A stretch of DNA of 64,000 bases from Crotalaria pallida (GCA_037953625.1 CM075651.1:124400501-124464500), one strand, 5' to 3'. Shown: positions 10,398 through 23,230, counted from the stretch's first letter. Made by a program: numbers and translations. The notes: generated from the letters alone by a model not told the origin.

Positions 10398-11854
10398 CCA
10401 GCCGCATCCATGTCTGGTCCATGTTGAAATCTCCATGCGATAATCCATCTGCGCGTTGGGGTACCGGAAACACCGATATGCCAACGGGCAGGACAGAGTT
10501 AGCGCTCCGAACGACGAATCGTCGACGTTGTGGATTTACCGCAGGCGGGATATCAAGACAACACACACAAAGCAAGCAAGGCACACACAACACAACACAA
10601 CATTATAGCACCACTTATAATTCACTATTATTATCTTAGTATCACTCTTTATATAATTTCTTTCTTTTCACTTTCTTCCTCAATCACTTCCTCATTTTCC
10701 ATTCTTATTCATTCACTTATTTCTTTTCCCTCTTCGAGGGTCACAACCTTTTCCTTCCACACTTTCCACATTCATCATCAACTATTCGCACACTTTCTTT
10801 TCTAACTTTAAATCTTTTCTTAACAAGTCTTATTGAGTTATAACCATCGATGATTAAGGGGAAATAAAGGATCATCGAGGTACGCGTCCATTCGTAGTTA
10901 GCACTCACGTCTCAAGTCTACATCTCCTCGGCCACCATCCACCTAGTCGGAAGCAAACAGGAGTACAGAACCTTTACCGTGCGGGCACGACAGCTGTCAC
11001 AACAAATGGTCCCTGACCAGGAGGCCCAGCCTCAAATATTATCATATATAACAAAGCACGCTCTTAGCGGCAAACACAATGCCCCACTCCAGTTCCTCTC
11101 ACTATTCTCGATTTGCAATCTAGGGGGCGATAGTATTGTTATAGTGTGCACGCAGAACTCACCACGGTATTAGACCCAGTCCCCACCACGTTAGTGCACC
11201 ACGTATGGAGTTCGTTCTGCCTATAACAATACTCTAGACTTCTTGACGTTTCACCGTCCTCGTCCTCCCCTAATGCAATCTCGTCCTAAGTATCCGCAGA
11301 TACTTATCGTTCCTTCCTCTCCACTACTTCGGGTTAACACTCATATCTCACAGCGTTCACTGTTAATGTCTTTTAAAGTCTTTTATCTTTAAATAACCTA
11401 ATGGTCAGCTCACCCTTCGTGCATCCCTTCAATGAGTCCTGACCGCTATCTTTGCATCACTTTTCATAACTCAAACTTGGCACAGAGCGGAATCACAATC
11501 ACAACTTGAATCTCATCACAAAACATCTCTCCAATAATCCTTTCATCACAATTCTTTCAAAATCTCACTTCACAATTCCTCTACAACAATTTCATAAAAA
11601 CGCTTTCAAAACTTCAGTTCAAAAATCCTTTCATAATTCTCTTTCCAAAAATCTCCTTTCAAGTCTCGTTTCCAAAAATCTCTTTTCGAAATCCTTTTCA
11701 AAACTTATCTTCAAAAACCTCATTTTCATAAAACCTCTTCAAAAAGAGATCATTTCATGAAAACTCCTTTGAAAAATATTGTTTCACAAGCTTCTTCAAA
11801 AATCCCTTCTCAAAACCTTTTCCAAAAATTCCATTTCATAAGCCTTCTCTAAAA
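10398..11854. repeat. Repeat copy 1 (unit a) within element E
   Basis: 1457 bp, starting CCAGCCGCATCCATGTCTGG. It is repeated directly at 15663-17119 at the same length, differing at scattered bases (about 1%). The parallel ORFs seen in both copies (for example around 10530 and 15795) are shadows of the duplication and have no recognisable domain. Confidence 0.9.
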
Positions 11855-14800
11855 GCAATTCTTTTCCCAACTCTTTATAAAAAATTTCCTTTCACAAATC
11901 TTTTAAAAAAAAAACTCATTTTTCAAAAACCCTTTTTCAAAAACACATTTTCTTTGCTGAACTCTAGTGGAGGAGCAAGCTCAACTCGACACCAGTTCCC
12001 AGACTAAAACCATATTGAGCGCTAATGGAGGAGCAAGCTCAACTTAACACTAGTGCCAGACTAAAACCAAAAACAAAGGAGCCCAGCTCCATTTAAATCT
12101 CTTCTCATATCCAACAAACAACATCATTCTCCCCAGCTCTGGCTCAATCACATCACGTCATTACATCTTTACCACTCTCATCTCATCATCTCTTCTCAGT
12201 CATTATCTCATTCCTCTCATCATTATCTCCACTCTCAGTATCTTATCAATTTACTCAATCCTCATCTCAACTCTCTTATCATTGTTTCCATTCTTAATGT
12301 CTTATCAAGGCTGCCTGGTTCCGCCAGGACTTAAGCCGAACAGGGATGATCTCTTTTTCTTGGTGTCTTTTACTTTTAATTTCTTTCATTATTATTATCA
12401 ACAAATCAATATCAACCGTCATAAGTAAACAAATATAAACAACACATCATCACACATCAAGCACAACAATGTGGTCTTTGTCCAATTCATATGAGTGGCC
12501 ACACAAAGCACGCAATTGCCACCATACTACTGACGCAGAACCACTTAGTTCTGATCTTTGAGCTGATACGGAACGTCTTAATACATCACCTACTACCACG
12601 GTGTCTTAGGAAAGCTACTCTCTCACCTGAGGTCCAGCGATTAAGCATGCACAGTCTCTTTGGATCTTGGTTGCTGCCACTGCCTTGATCCCTCGTCTGT
12701 AACATTCCTCGTATTTATTAAAACACATTTTTATTCATGATTATTTTCTTAAAACAACTCTAACGTTTTTCAATTCTTTAAAAACTTCAAAAATCATTTT
12801 GAAAACATCAATTAAAACGATCTAAACTATTTGGTTAGGTGCTGGTCCGTCTCGGACAACACCTTAACCATGTTCCAAAACACCGAAAATTCACCAGTTT
12901 TCAATCCGGGTTTGTCTAAAATCAATTGCTTTATAGAAACTAAATTTTGAGTCTCACAACCCAATTTAGGAATCAAGAAAACAATTTTAAATCATCTTGG
13001 ACAGCAAAGAAACGTTTTACAAAAATCAATTTAATAAAATCTAAAAACATTGTAAAACTTTTTTTTTTCAAATACTTTTCAAATCAATTTTAACACTTTG
13101 ACAACTCAAGCTTTCGTTACAAAACAATGCTTAGAAAATCATATACACAATCTAACAAACTTAAATAAATCAAATCAAATACACAACTAAGCATACATAC
13201 GGTCACAACACATTTGGATCACATAAATAATTATTAATTTAATTTCAAACCAACATTCGTTCTCAAGCAAACATTTCACAAATCAAACATTAAATCACAT
13301 AACAAACTCAAAACCCTTTTATTTTTATAAAACAATTTACTTAAGCATACTTTAACACACAAACCGAATACATGCACATACAGACATAATCATGCAAGCA
13401 CAAAATTCTCTCTTAAACCTAATTGGCTTAGCTTTATTTCACAAAACACATGCATTCTTCCTAAGTTGCTACATGTAAAGGAATTCTAACCTAATTATCA
13501 TGCACAAACCGAAACCATACACACTTCTAAGCAAGATTCATGCATTATCAAACACACATAAAATCATGCAACTATTCTATTCTTTTTCGTAATAAAACCG
13601 TGGGCCTTAACTTAGGAAAATAGTCAAGTTTGAGCTTATTTTTCTTAACTTAAATCACACAAGATCATAAAACATAGAGCACACATCAAGTCCCCAAAAT
13701 GAAACCATAATTCTTTGAACATAGTCGAATGCAACATACACAAGATCCACACTTGATTTAAATCATGTTCATGCAAAGGAAATTATTTTAAGACTTATTT
13801 TCCCTAGTTTTTCCAAAACCGAGACATGAAATAAAGAGGACATAGCCATTTCATTTAAAATTAACATGCATACACTTGAATCATGTAGATCAAATCATAG
13901 GGTTAAACAAATAGATGACAAAAAAAATCACTTTAAACAAAAGGGGCCAAAAACCGAGACATCAACTAAGAAAATAAGAAAGCTTTGTTCCAAAAATCAC
14001 TTACATCACTCAAAACAAAATTAAAGATCAAAACACAAGTCAAAGACAAAAATTACTTTAGATGAGAAAGAGACCAAAACCGTGACATGCTCTTGAGAGA
14101 ATAAAAAGGCTATTGTTCACAAATCATCAAGATCAAAGATCAAAATGCAAATCAAAACTTTTTCTTAAGACTAAACCAAAATTTACACATACAAGGTTCA
14201 AGATCAACATCATAAACTAACATGCAAGGCCAAAAATTAAAAACAAGTTTAGATCAAGCATAGATCTAACAAATAAGCACATAAACACCTTTTGATCTAC
14301 GGTTTTAAGCATGAAAATCAAGCATGCAAAGAAGATCTACCCTAATTTCACAAAGATCATACACAAAATTTTAGATCTAAAAGAAAAACATCAAGATCTA
14401 ACATGAAAAATTACAACCGAATCATAAAGTCCCTCATTTAGTTCATTACAATTTATTTAGGTCTAAGGAAATCAAGATCAAAGCAAAAGCATTACATGCA
14501 AGCTTGGATCAAACCATAAAATAAGCATGCAAAGGAAGAAAAGAAATAAAATTACAAGATTACAAATCAAACTAATTCTAGTTTTTTTCTAAGTCTTTGG
14601 TTTATACCAAGAAGGAAGGTCTTCTAAAGCACTTGATCTTCAAAGGATTCCTAAGTTTGGGGGTTGATCTCCTCTTCTTCTTCCTCTCTAAACCTCACGG
14701 TTTCCTCTTCTTCTTTCTCTAAACTTCTATTTTCTATCTTCTTTGTTCTTGGTCTAAGAGTTTGAGAGGCTCTTAGACTTGGTGTTTGGTGTTGGTGTGT

Positions 14801-15131
14801 GGAACGAAGGAAGAAATGAAAATGAGATGGGAAATGAATGAAATGCACCAAAGGCTTGGCTTATATAAAAATTTGTGGCTTCCTATTTGGTCCTTGGGGT
14901 TGCTTCGGTCATGAGCTAAAGAGGAGGGGTAAATTTGGTACATCATAAAATTGCATGGGTGGAGTTTATCATCTCCAAGGGGAACACGTAGGGGACATAA
15001 GGGGTTAGGGTTTCACATTAGGCTTTTGACTTAGGGGCTTTCCATTAGGGTTTCAACCATTAGTTAGGGTTTAGTTTGGGTTTTGGTTAGGACTTGGTTG
15101 CTTAGTTCAACACTTAGGGAAATTTCTAGGT
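11855..15131. other. Unique middle of element E
   Basis: About 3.3 kb of AT-rich sequence with no gene. On the minus strand it corresponds to the middle of F (roughly 35300-38500), with weak but recognisable similarity. It includes a pyrimidine-rich stretch at 14650-14850 comparable with the leader-like region of F near 35700-35950. Confidence 0.6.
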
Positions 15132-15664
15132 TTCCTACTCCACTCACACATACACACGACACTCTCACACACTTACACATATTCATTTTCATGCACACAC
15201 TCACTCATGCATGCACACGTTGCACACACAAACCACACACACATATTCATGCATGTATCATTCTATTCATTTACTAATTAAATTCCACAAATATTAAGCA
15301 TACACACACAAAACCGCACATACACATAGAAAATAAATCTTCCCATTTACAAAATTATTCATGCATAGAAATTATAATGGCACCAAAAATATCAAGCACA
15401 CATTTTTAGGAAACAAAACACACTTTCATAAAATAATTCATTGTTAAAAGAAATTCACCATTTCATTAAAAGAATCTTAAACACATAATTATGGAAAATA
15501 AGCCACCTTTTTAGAAATTTACTTTAAGACTCATAACTCTATTTCATGAAAACCCTTTCTTGAAAATTATTTACCACTTGAAAACATGAATTAAGGGATT
15601 TATTTAAGAAAATACCCTTTCAAAAATACTTTTCTCAAAAATAATTCTTTTTAGAAATTAAACC
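15132..15664. repeat. Repeat copy 1 (unit b) within element E
   Basis: 533 bp starting TTCCTACTCCACTCACACAT, nearly identical to 17120-17652. It is joined directly to the second copy of unit a at 15663, so the arrangement on the plus strand is a - middle - b - a' - b'. Confidence 0.9.
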
Positions 15665-17119
15665 AGCCGCATCCATGTCTGGTCCATGTTGAAATCTCCA
15701 TGCGATAATCCATCTGCGCGTTGGGGTACCGGAAACACCGATATGCCAACGGGCAGGACAGAGTTAGCGTTCCGAACGACGAATCGTCGACGTTGTGGAT
15801 TTACCGCAGGCGGGATATCAAGACAACACACACAAAGCAAGCAAGGCACACACAACACAACACAACATTATAGCACCACTTATAATTCACTATTATTATC
15901 TTAGTATCACTCTTTATATAATTTCTTTCTTTTCACTTTCTTCCTCAATCACTTCCTCATTTTCCATTCTTATTCATTCACTTATTTCTTTTCCCTCTTC
16001 GAGGGTCACAACCTTTTCCTTCCACACTTTCCACATTCATCATCAACTATTCGCACACTTTCTTTTCTAACTTTAAATCTTTTCTTAACAAGTCTTATTG
16101 AGTTATAACCATCGATGATTAAGGGGAAATAAAGGATCATCGAGGTACGCGTCCATTCGTAGTTAGCACTCACGTCTCAAGTCTACATCTCCTCGGCCAC
16201 CATCCACCTAGTCGGAAGCAAACAGGAGTACAGAACCTTTACCGTGCGTGCACGACAGCTGTCACAACAAATGGTCCCTGACCAGGAGGCCCAGCCTCAA
16301 ATATTATCATATATAACAAAGCACGCTCTTAGCGGCAAACACAATGCCCCACTCCAGTTCCTCTCACTGTTCTCGATTTGCAATCTAGGGGGCGATAGTA
16401 TTGTTATAGTGTGCACGCAGAACTCACCACGGTATTTGACCCAGTCCCCACCACGTTAGTGCACCACGTATGGAGTTCGTTCTGACTATAACAATACTCT
16501 AGACTTCTTGACGTTTCACCGTCCTCGTCCTCCCCTAATGCAATCTCGTCCTAAGTATCCGCAGATACTTATCGTTCCTTCCTCTCCACTACTTCGGGTT
16601 AACACTCATATCTCACCACGTTCGCTGTTAATGTCTTTTAAAGTCGTTTATCTTTAAATAACCTAATGGTCAGCTCACCCTTCGTGCATCCCTTCATTGA
16701 GTCCTGACCGCTATCTTTGCATCACTTTTCATAACTCAAACTTGGCACAGAGCGGAATCACAATCACAACTTGAATCTCATCACAAAACATCTCTCCAAT
16801 AATCCTTTCATCACAATTCTTTCAAAATCTCACATCACAATTCCTCTTCAACAATTTCATAAAAACACTTTCAAAACTTTAGTTCAAAAATCCTTTCATA
16901 ATTCTCTTTCCAAAAATCTCCTTTCAAGTCTCGTTTCCAAAAATATCTTTTCGAAATCCTTTTCAAAACTTATCTTCAAAAACCTCATTTTCATAAAACC
17001 TCTTCAAAAAGAGATCATTTCATAAAAACTCCTATGAAAAATATTGTTTCACAAGCTTCTTCAAAAATCCCTTCCCAAAACCATTTCCAAAAATTCCATT
17101 TCATAAGCCTTCTCTAAAA
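15663..17119. repeat. Repeat copy 2 (unit a') within element E
   Basis: Direct repeat of 10398-11854 at identical length. The 3.3-kb middle region is missing between it and unit b', which implies a tandem duplication followed by a deletion in one copy. Confidence 0.9.
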
Positions 17120-17652
17120 TTCCTACTCCACTCACACATACACACGGCACTCTCACACACTTACACATATTCATTTTCATGCACACACTCACTCATGCAT
17201 GCACACGTTGCACACACAAACCACACACATATATTCATGCATGTATCATTCTATTCATTTACTAATTAAATTCCACAAATATTAAGCATACACACACAAA
17301 ACCGCACATACACATAGAAATTAAATCTTCCCATTTACAAAATTATTCATGCATAGAAATTATAATGGCACCAAAAATATCAAGCACACATTTTTAGGAA
17401 ACAAAACACACTTTCATAAAATAATTCATTGTTAAAAGAAATTCACCATTTCATTAAAAGAATCTTAAACACATAATTATGGAAAATAAGCCACCTTTTT
17501 AGAAATTTACTTTAAGACTCATAACTCTATTTCATGAAAACCCTTTCTTGAAAATTATTTACCACTTGAAAACATGAATTAAGGGATTTATTTAAGAAAA
17601 TACCCTTTCAAAAATACTTTTCTCAAAAATAATTCTTTTTAGAAATTAAACC
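17120..17652. repeat. Repeat copy 2 (unit b') within element E
   Basis: Direct repeat of 15132-15664. It leads into the true right end of E (GATACGAGGATTTTGAGGGGTGTTACA in pieces), which unit b lacks. Confidence 0.9.
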
Positions 17653-17780
17653 GATACGAGGATTTTGAGGGGTGTTACAAGAAGTATTTTTAAAACCTAT
17701 GCTCCAGGAAAAGTCTTTATGAAAATGTTCTGCGAAAACCTTTGGTTACAAATTTTCATGAAAATCTGTTTTAATGTGTA

Positions 17781-18008
17781 GTAATCGATTACCCCTTCTG
17801 GAATAATCGATTACTTGATGCAACTTGTAACCAGAGAGTAAGTAATGGTTTAATTAGGTTCTTGTAATGGATTACTTCCTTGAACTGGTCATTTAAGAGA
17901 CAGTAATCGATTACTTGAAGCTGCTAGTCGATTACCTTCTAATGCTGCAACTTTTGTGAAAAACCTGAGAGCAAGTAATCGATTAATCTGACCAAAGTAA
18001 TCGATTAC
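17781..18008 (+). repeat. Three palindrome pairs in the LTR of D
   Basis: GTAATCGATTAC-type palindromes lie at 17781/17803, 17903/17925 (second copy degenerate, TAGTCGATTAC) and 17975/17997, each pair 22 bp start to start. TTGATGCAACTTG and ATGCTGCAAC lie between pairs. Confidence 0.85.
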
Positions 18009-19002
18009 TCAATTCAAAAATTTGAAAAACGTGTTGAAATCAATCTGATTCACAGATGATTTATTTCCTTTTTTGGATGATCACGATTCTGATTTGCAGC
18101 AGTTTCTTCTACCTTTTTAAAAACACACCACAACACACATCACTTGTTCTTCTTCTTCTTCTTCTTCCTCTCCTTCTCTTTTCTTGGTAAAAATTCTTTT
18201 GAGAAGAAAATCATCATCATCATCATATTGGTTTGATATTGAATTTGCTTAAGATTATTATTTTGTCAAAGGACTCTATTGTAGTATCTGCTCTATCTAG
18301 AGAGCTTTATTGTTAGTTGCACACATTTCTTCGTGCAAATCATTTTGATTGTAAGGGGTGTGACAACCTTAGAAATTAAGGAGTGTTTCCCTTAGGATTG
18401 AACGTGTGTCATGTTCATAGGGTGAGTTAACCCTGTTGTATTGGGTAGCGCTATATGAACGGTGGGATTCCTAGTAGTTAGGCTATTTTGTTCGAGGTCC
18501 CTGGCGAACGGTGGGATTCCTAATAGCTTGCGGGGCGCTCTGGATGTACTTTGGGACGCGTTGCGTCTTGGTTTAGTGAAAAGCTCAAGTGGGTTGCTTG
18601 AGGACTGGATGTAAGCGTTGTTTGCCGAACCAGGATAAAAACCCCCGGTGCATTTTTCTCTATCCCTTATCTCTTTACTTTCCGCATGTTTATTTTTATG
18701 TTGATTATATTTTTCGCGGATAAAAACTATTTTCACAGTTTTAATCTATTAGAGCGAGTATTGCGTTTTAGTGGTTTATCTCGTCAATCTCACGAGTAAT
18801 AAGTTTTATCTATTAATAATAAATATTGTGTTTTGATTCTCTTTAAATCGCTTTTCATTCGTTCTTTTAGTCTTCCACTCGTTTAATATCTGTTATTCTT
18901 TCAAAGTTCGTCTGTTGCGATTGAATTTCAAAGTTTTTATAAACACCCAATTCACCCCCCCTCTTGGGTGACTTAGCCAATACCACCAATTATTCCAACA
19001 AT

Positions 19003-19014
19003 TGGTATCAGAGC
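19003..19014 (+). other. Primer binding site of D (initiator tRNA-Met)
   Basis: TGGTATCAGAGC starts two bases after the LTR end CCAACA. This is the usual plant initiator tRNA-Met complement of Copia elements, and it fixes D's orientation and LTR boundary. Confidence 0.9.
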
Positions 19015-19089
19015 TTCGTGCTCTGGTAACAAGCTTAATCGCTTGAGTGAAAGATCCTTTGTGGTTTGGTTTATTGGGATATTTTTTTT

Positions 19090-20430
19090 ATGGAGGGTTA
19101 TTCATTCAATGATGCACCAATTTTCAATGGAGAAAATTATGCATATTGGACTGCTAGAATGAAGTTTTATCTGCAGTCAATTAATTATCATTTGTGGTTT
19201 GTTGTGCAAAATGGTTTTGATTTAAACCCAAAAAATGTTTTAAATGAATTTGACAAAAAATGTTTTGCCTTGAATATTCAAGCTATGCAGATTATAAGAA
19301 ATGTCTTAAACGATGACGCATATGCAAGAATCAAGGATTGTGTTAATGCTAAATGTATTTGGGATACTTTACACACACTTTATGCTACTGATGATCTTTT
19401 GGAAAGTATAAGTGTTCACAGATACAATCAGGAAATTCAGCTAGAGGAAAACTCAAAGGATGAATTGACTATCTCCCATGATGAAGTTTTGAATGATGAC
19501 ACCAATAGCATGAGGAGCAATTCGTCAGATGAAGATGATGAGTTAGATAGCTTATTTGAAGCATTTCTGAAGTCTCACTTGGAATCTAGTTCTTCAAATG
19601 AGGAGTCTGTAGACAACAAAAGTGAACCATGCTCTTACACTCCTCACGAGGTAACTACAATTGATTATCGTTCCCAAAATCCTCGTATTACTTATAATGA
19701 TTTGAGAGATGATTTGAAAAATATTTTTTTGGAAAATAGCACCTCTTCAAATATTGAAAATTGCAATTTTATTAAAAAATCAGTTGAGGTTGCTTCTTGT
19801 GATTCTCAATGTATTTCAAAATCTATTTGCTCCAACTCCTTATTTGACAATTCTGATAAGAATGTGGAAAATCAAAAGTCAAGTAAAGTGGTTGTCAAAT
19901 GTGATTCTGAATACAAGGATCATAAGCCTATGCTTTACAAAAATGATCTTAGAAAATTCTAAGCATCTCCCGAACCCATTATTTGTAACTATTGTGGACG
20001 TTCGGGTCACATTTCTCATTTATGCTTTTATAAGAAAAATTATCATATGAGAAATAAAATAAAATGGGTTCCAATATCTTCTAAGGAATCCAAGCCTAAT
20101 CCCCCAGGACCCAAAATGAGATGGGTACCAAGAGTTTCTCCTTGTAACAGGAATGTAGAACATCTTTTGCCCAAGGAAAAACCAAGAGGAAATCAAAGAG
20201 AGAATTACTTCAAAATAACTCTGTGGATATCTAAAGATAGATGGAATGACCAAAGGAAGATAACGTCAACAAGAACCAAAGCTTTCACTGGAAGAAATGA
20301 AAAATTCACCCTAATGAAAATTCAGAAAAGAAAGCAATGGTCTAAGACAAAATTTTTCAGGGACACGAGGTTGAGAAAAGAAAGCATTGGTCAAAGACAA
20401 AATCTCCATGGCACACAAAGTTTGAGGTAA
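19090..20430 (+). pseudogene. gag: Sirevirus-type gag of element D, internally deleted
   Basis: The start is taken at 19090 (MEGYSFNDAPIFNGENYAYW), because this is the typical Copia gag beginning; the longer frame to 19066 adds only a few leader residues. The N-terminal UBN2-like part (FNGENYAYWTARMKFYLQS, IWDTLHTLYATDDL) is followed directly by an acidic Ser/Glu/Asp-rich segment. Compared with K gag, the C-terminal part of the UBN2 region and the first zinc knuckle are missing. A TAA stop at 19960-19962 precedes a good zinc knuckle (CNYCGRSGHISHLC) and the basic KWVP/RWVP tail, in the same frame. The tail to 20430 is Lys/Arg-rich. The gag remnant at 224-1125 has the same deleted layout. Confidence 0.8.
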
Positions 20431-21480
20431 ACAAGTCATATCCGTATTATAACCATGATTATACAAGAGCATACTTTGACTATTCCAAGTTATATTAATT
20501 TTTTTAAAACAAATCATGTGTGGCAAATATTTTTTTAATCTTTTTGACACATGATTCTAATACCTAGGAAAAGTGGAGTACCTCACTCATAATGTGTTAC
20601 TTAGTGCAAACTTGAGTTTATTAAATTGGCTTCTAAATGCATATTATGATTGAACTTGATATAACTCATAGTTATAAAGAACTATATGATCTTGTGTTCT
20701 ACCCCTAATGTTCATATTTTTTTTTCAATAGCTCTTATGGTTTATTGTGACAAAGTATCTAACTTGAGCATTGGAGATATCCAGAACCATCTGTTTTGTA
20801 GGAAACAGTCTCACCTAAGGGTAAGTTGACCACAAGCTAATGTCACTAACAATCCCTAGCATCAGAAAATCAATTCGTAGAAGGCAATGAAGGTTGGTTA
20901 TGCAGAGAAAGAGGAATTCTGGAAAATTATGCCGAAGTAATCGATTACTCTGCAACAGTAATCGATTACCAAGTGGGGTCTGCATCAATACTGATCAGTT
21001 ATGGAGATGTAATCGATTAAGAAGCTAATTTTAACGGATTAAATCTGCAGCATCATGCAATCCATCAGAGGCAAAGTAATCGATTAAGAGGTCTAAAGTA
21101 ATCGATTAGAGATGTTGCATCAGGTTCTGACCAGAGGATGGATAATCGATTAAAATCACGAAATTAATCGATTAAATGAGGAAGTAATCGATTAAACCCC
21201 TGCTAGTAATCGATTATTGGCTACAATTTCTGAAAAAAGGGGGAAATTATAAGAATTCGTGTGGACCATGGGCCTTGACCCGGTTTGACCATTGTGGAGC
21301 TCACCTTGACTTTAAACCCTAGCCACATGTTCTCTCTCTCCTTTCAAACAAAAATCACGCCTCCCTCATCTCCTTCCACGCTACTCTCTTCTTCTCTTTC
21401 ATTTTTTTTCTTCTTCCTTCTTCAACCAAAACTCCATAGCCATCCAAACCTTCATCAAACCTTCACCCTTCTCACTTTTA
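20431..21480 (+). other. Leader between gag and the extra ORF of D
   Basis: This is where pol would be expected, yet no pol motif is present. It holds the densest palindrome cluster (20936-21219), then a C/T-rich stretch with TTCTTCTTC runs up to the start of the tandem duplication. It may act as a promoter or leader for the downstream ORFs; that is an inference. Confidence 0.5.
20936..21219 (+). repeat. Palindrome-pair cluster in the leader of D
   Basis: Five pairs of (G/A/T)TAATCGATTA(C/A/T/G) are spaced 21 or 22 bp start to start. In order: GTAATCGATTAC pair near 20938, a pair with a degenerate TTAACGGATTAA partner, the pair near 21076, ATAATCGATTAA/TTAATCGATTAA, and the last pair ending in ATTATTGG. 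GATGTTGCATCAGG and CTGCATCAAT are interspersed. Confidence 0.85.
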
Positions 21481-22180
21481 TTTTCCTTTCCTTCTCATAA
21501 ACCATTATCTTTTTCTCCTTTCTCACTCAAAACCGTCTCTCTCTCTCCTCCATCATACCCATTCGACTTTCCCTCTTTAATCACCATAATCCACCTTTAA
21601 ACCTCCATTGTACCCTTTCAAGACCACCATTATCCTTCTACCTCACCATTACCTTTAACTTCCTCCACCTTACCCAAAACCCTTGGTCAAACTCGGTTCT
21701 CACAAAGTTTTCTCGGTTCGCTGGTTTTGACAAGGCTACTAGTTCGGTTCAGAGTTTTCCGGTTCTTCTGGTTCAGTAGTTGTGAATGCAAGTGTATTGG
21801 TTCAGTTGTTCTTTTGTTCAGTTTTCTGGTTCAGTGAAGAAACCGGTTCAGTACCCCTGGTTGCCATCTCGGTTCTATTTAGTTCAGTCTTCTGGTTCAG
21901 TGTTTTCTGGTTTTGCTATCGATTCAGTTCCTCTCCGGTTCAGGTTTTTTGGTTTATTGCATTGTCTTCTTTAGTATTTCTATGTACATAGATATGGTAT
22001 GCCCTTCTGTGATGGTTTTCAGAATTTGGTATAGTTGCATTGAATAGTTGTCTTTCACAGTATAGTCTCGGATTTTGGGCTGAAGAATCTGTATTTGCTG
22101 GGCTATCATTGCAATTGTTAGTTGATTAGCTTGGTTGGTTCAGAATATCTTTTATTGAGATTATCTGTGTTAGTGTGATC

Positions 22181-23230
22181 ATGTCGACTCGTTGTACAAA
22201 AAGAAGAGCTATTATTGATGAATCTGGTGATGATGAGCCATCTCCTCCAATTGTTCAGAGTCGAGCTCAACCTTCGTCCAGTCGTGCTGCTAGGCCATCG
22301 ATACCTAGACAAACTGACGTCGGTACTTCAGCTCCACCTCCTCCAGTTCATCAACTCATTGCTCTAGAGAAGTTGAATCGTTGGTTCTCAAATCCGACTC
22401 AGATTATGGATTATGAAAAATACTTTGCAGCATGCTCTGTGATCTCTCCAAGATTTCTAGATGCTGAAACCTTTGACGGAGAAGATTGCAATCTCCCTGC
22501 TGTAGTGCTTCTAAAGGAAAAAGGCTTATTTGAATTTAGCACTATTGGAGGCGATTTTTATGAAGACTTGGTTAGGGTCTTCTACACCAATCTCATTTGG
22601 AATTCTGATGAAAAGGTTCTATATTATGAAGTTAAGGGGAGAAGCATAAAAATCAGTTTGAGCACATGGATAAACATCACTCACTTGCCCATGGATGGAA
22701 TCACGTATACTGGCTCTAGCTCAGATAGCCTTTGGGGAGATGACTATGATAAGAAAGCGGCTAAAGAAGAATTTATAGATGATCAGATTCCTACTGGAAA
22801 GGTGTTGACGTCGGGTAATCTGAAGTTTGAGTATCGGGTGCTGCATTTCATCCTGAATCGTTGTCTGATTCCGAGGCAAGGTAACTATTTCACGCTGCTG
22901 GATTCAGATTATATCATCTTGTGGGCTTGGTTTCACGACAAACCCATCAATTGGGGTTGGTTTGTCTTGAACCATATGATTGAGACTGCTGGCAAAGTAC
23001 GTCGATCGATTGATAAAGATATGAAGCTGAAGACAACCAAACTTCCATATGCAACCTTAATCACCAACATCCTCAGACGCTTTCGGATCCCTCTGAATGT
23101 TGAAGCTAGGACTGCTCCTAATGCTGATATGCGCATGGATACTAACTTCATGGGAAACATGGGATGGGTTACCATGGAAGATAGAGGTTCAATACCCATA
23201 TGCAACCTTATTTTCCTTTCCTTCTCATAA
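22181..23230 (+). CDS. 'Putative plant transposon protein' family ORF, copy 1, C-terminally truncated
   Basis: The start is at the ATG of MSTRCTKRRAIIDESGDDEP; the upstream GTG codon has no support. The 349-residue product has a basic start, a Ser/Pro-rich disordered segment (about residues 25-60), and then a compact domain with LIALEKLNRWFSNPTQIMDY, FYTNLIWNSDEKVLYY, VKGRSIKISLSTWINI and LHFILNRCLIPRQGN. This layout matches the plant-specific family that Pfam calls putative plant transposon protein, found in many LTR elements and of unknown function. The last nine residues come from the downstream repeated leader, so the natural C-terminus is missing. A homologue in element A is at 53782-54970. 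No membrane segment or signal peptide is evident. Confidence 0.65.
   Translation: MSTRCTKRRAIIDESGDDEPSPPIVQSRAQPSSSRAARPSIPRQTDVGTSAPPPPVHQLIALEKLNRWFSNPTQIMDYEKYFAACSVISPRFLDAETFDGEDCNLPAVVLLKEKGLFEFSTIGGDFYEDLVRVFYTNLIWNSDEKVLYYEVKGRSIKISLSTWINITHLPMDGITYTGSSSDSLWGDDYDKKAAKEEFIDDQIPTGKVLTSGNLKFEYRVLHFILNRCLIPRQGNYFTLLDSDYIILWAWFHDKPINWGWFVLNHMIETAGKVRRSIDKDMKLKTTKLPYATLITNILRRFRIPLNVEARTAPNADMRMDTNFMGNMGWVTMEDRGSIPICNLIFLSFS

Larger units (their letters stand above)
9789..17679 (-). mobile_element. Element E: large non-coding TGTAAC...GTTACA element with internal duplication
   Basis: The left end is TGTAACGCCCCGATTTT, the right end GAGGGGTGTTACA, and both sides carry the target duplication AGAAG (9784-9788, 17680-17684). 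On the minus strand it is the same family as F: shared tracts include the CTCGGTCATCC/TAGTCGGAAGCAAACAGGAG region and the TCTAGAC..GACGTTTCACC region. At 7.9 kb it is longer than F (5.87 kb) because of an internal duplication. I find no primer site, polypurine tract or credible ORF, so it behaves like a solo LTR of a long-LTR family or a wholly non-coding element. It is the innermost layer on this side of the stack. Confidence 0.8.
9558..19000 (+). repeat. 5' LTR of element D, interrupted by E
   Basis: It begins TGTTGAAACTCATGG and ends ATTATTCCAACA. With E and its duplicated AGAAG removed it is about 1547 bp, almost the same as the LTR of K (1545 bp). The last part has the CACCCCCCCTCTTGGGTGA signature that in the minus-oriented elements appears as GGGGGGGTGAAT. 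A relatively GC-rich patch at 18420-18640 contains two copies of GAACGGTGGGATTCCTA 49 bp apart (18457, 18506). Confidence 0.8.

Noticed and set aside
10085..10640. Overlapping ORFs on both strands of up to 139 codons in element E
   Set aside because: They occur in non-coding repeat units, partly duplicated at 15658-15904, have no recognisable domain and do not stay open in the related element F.
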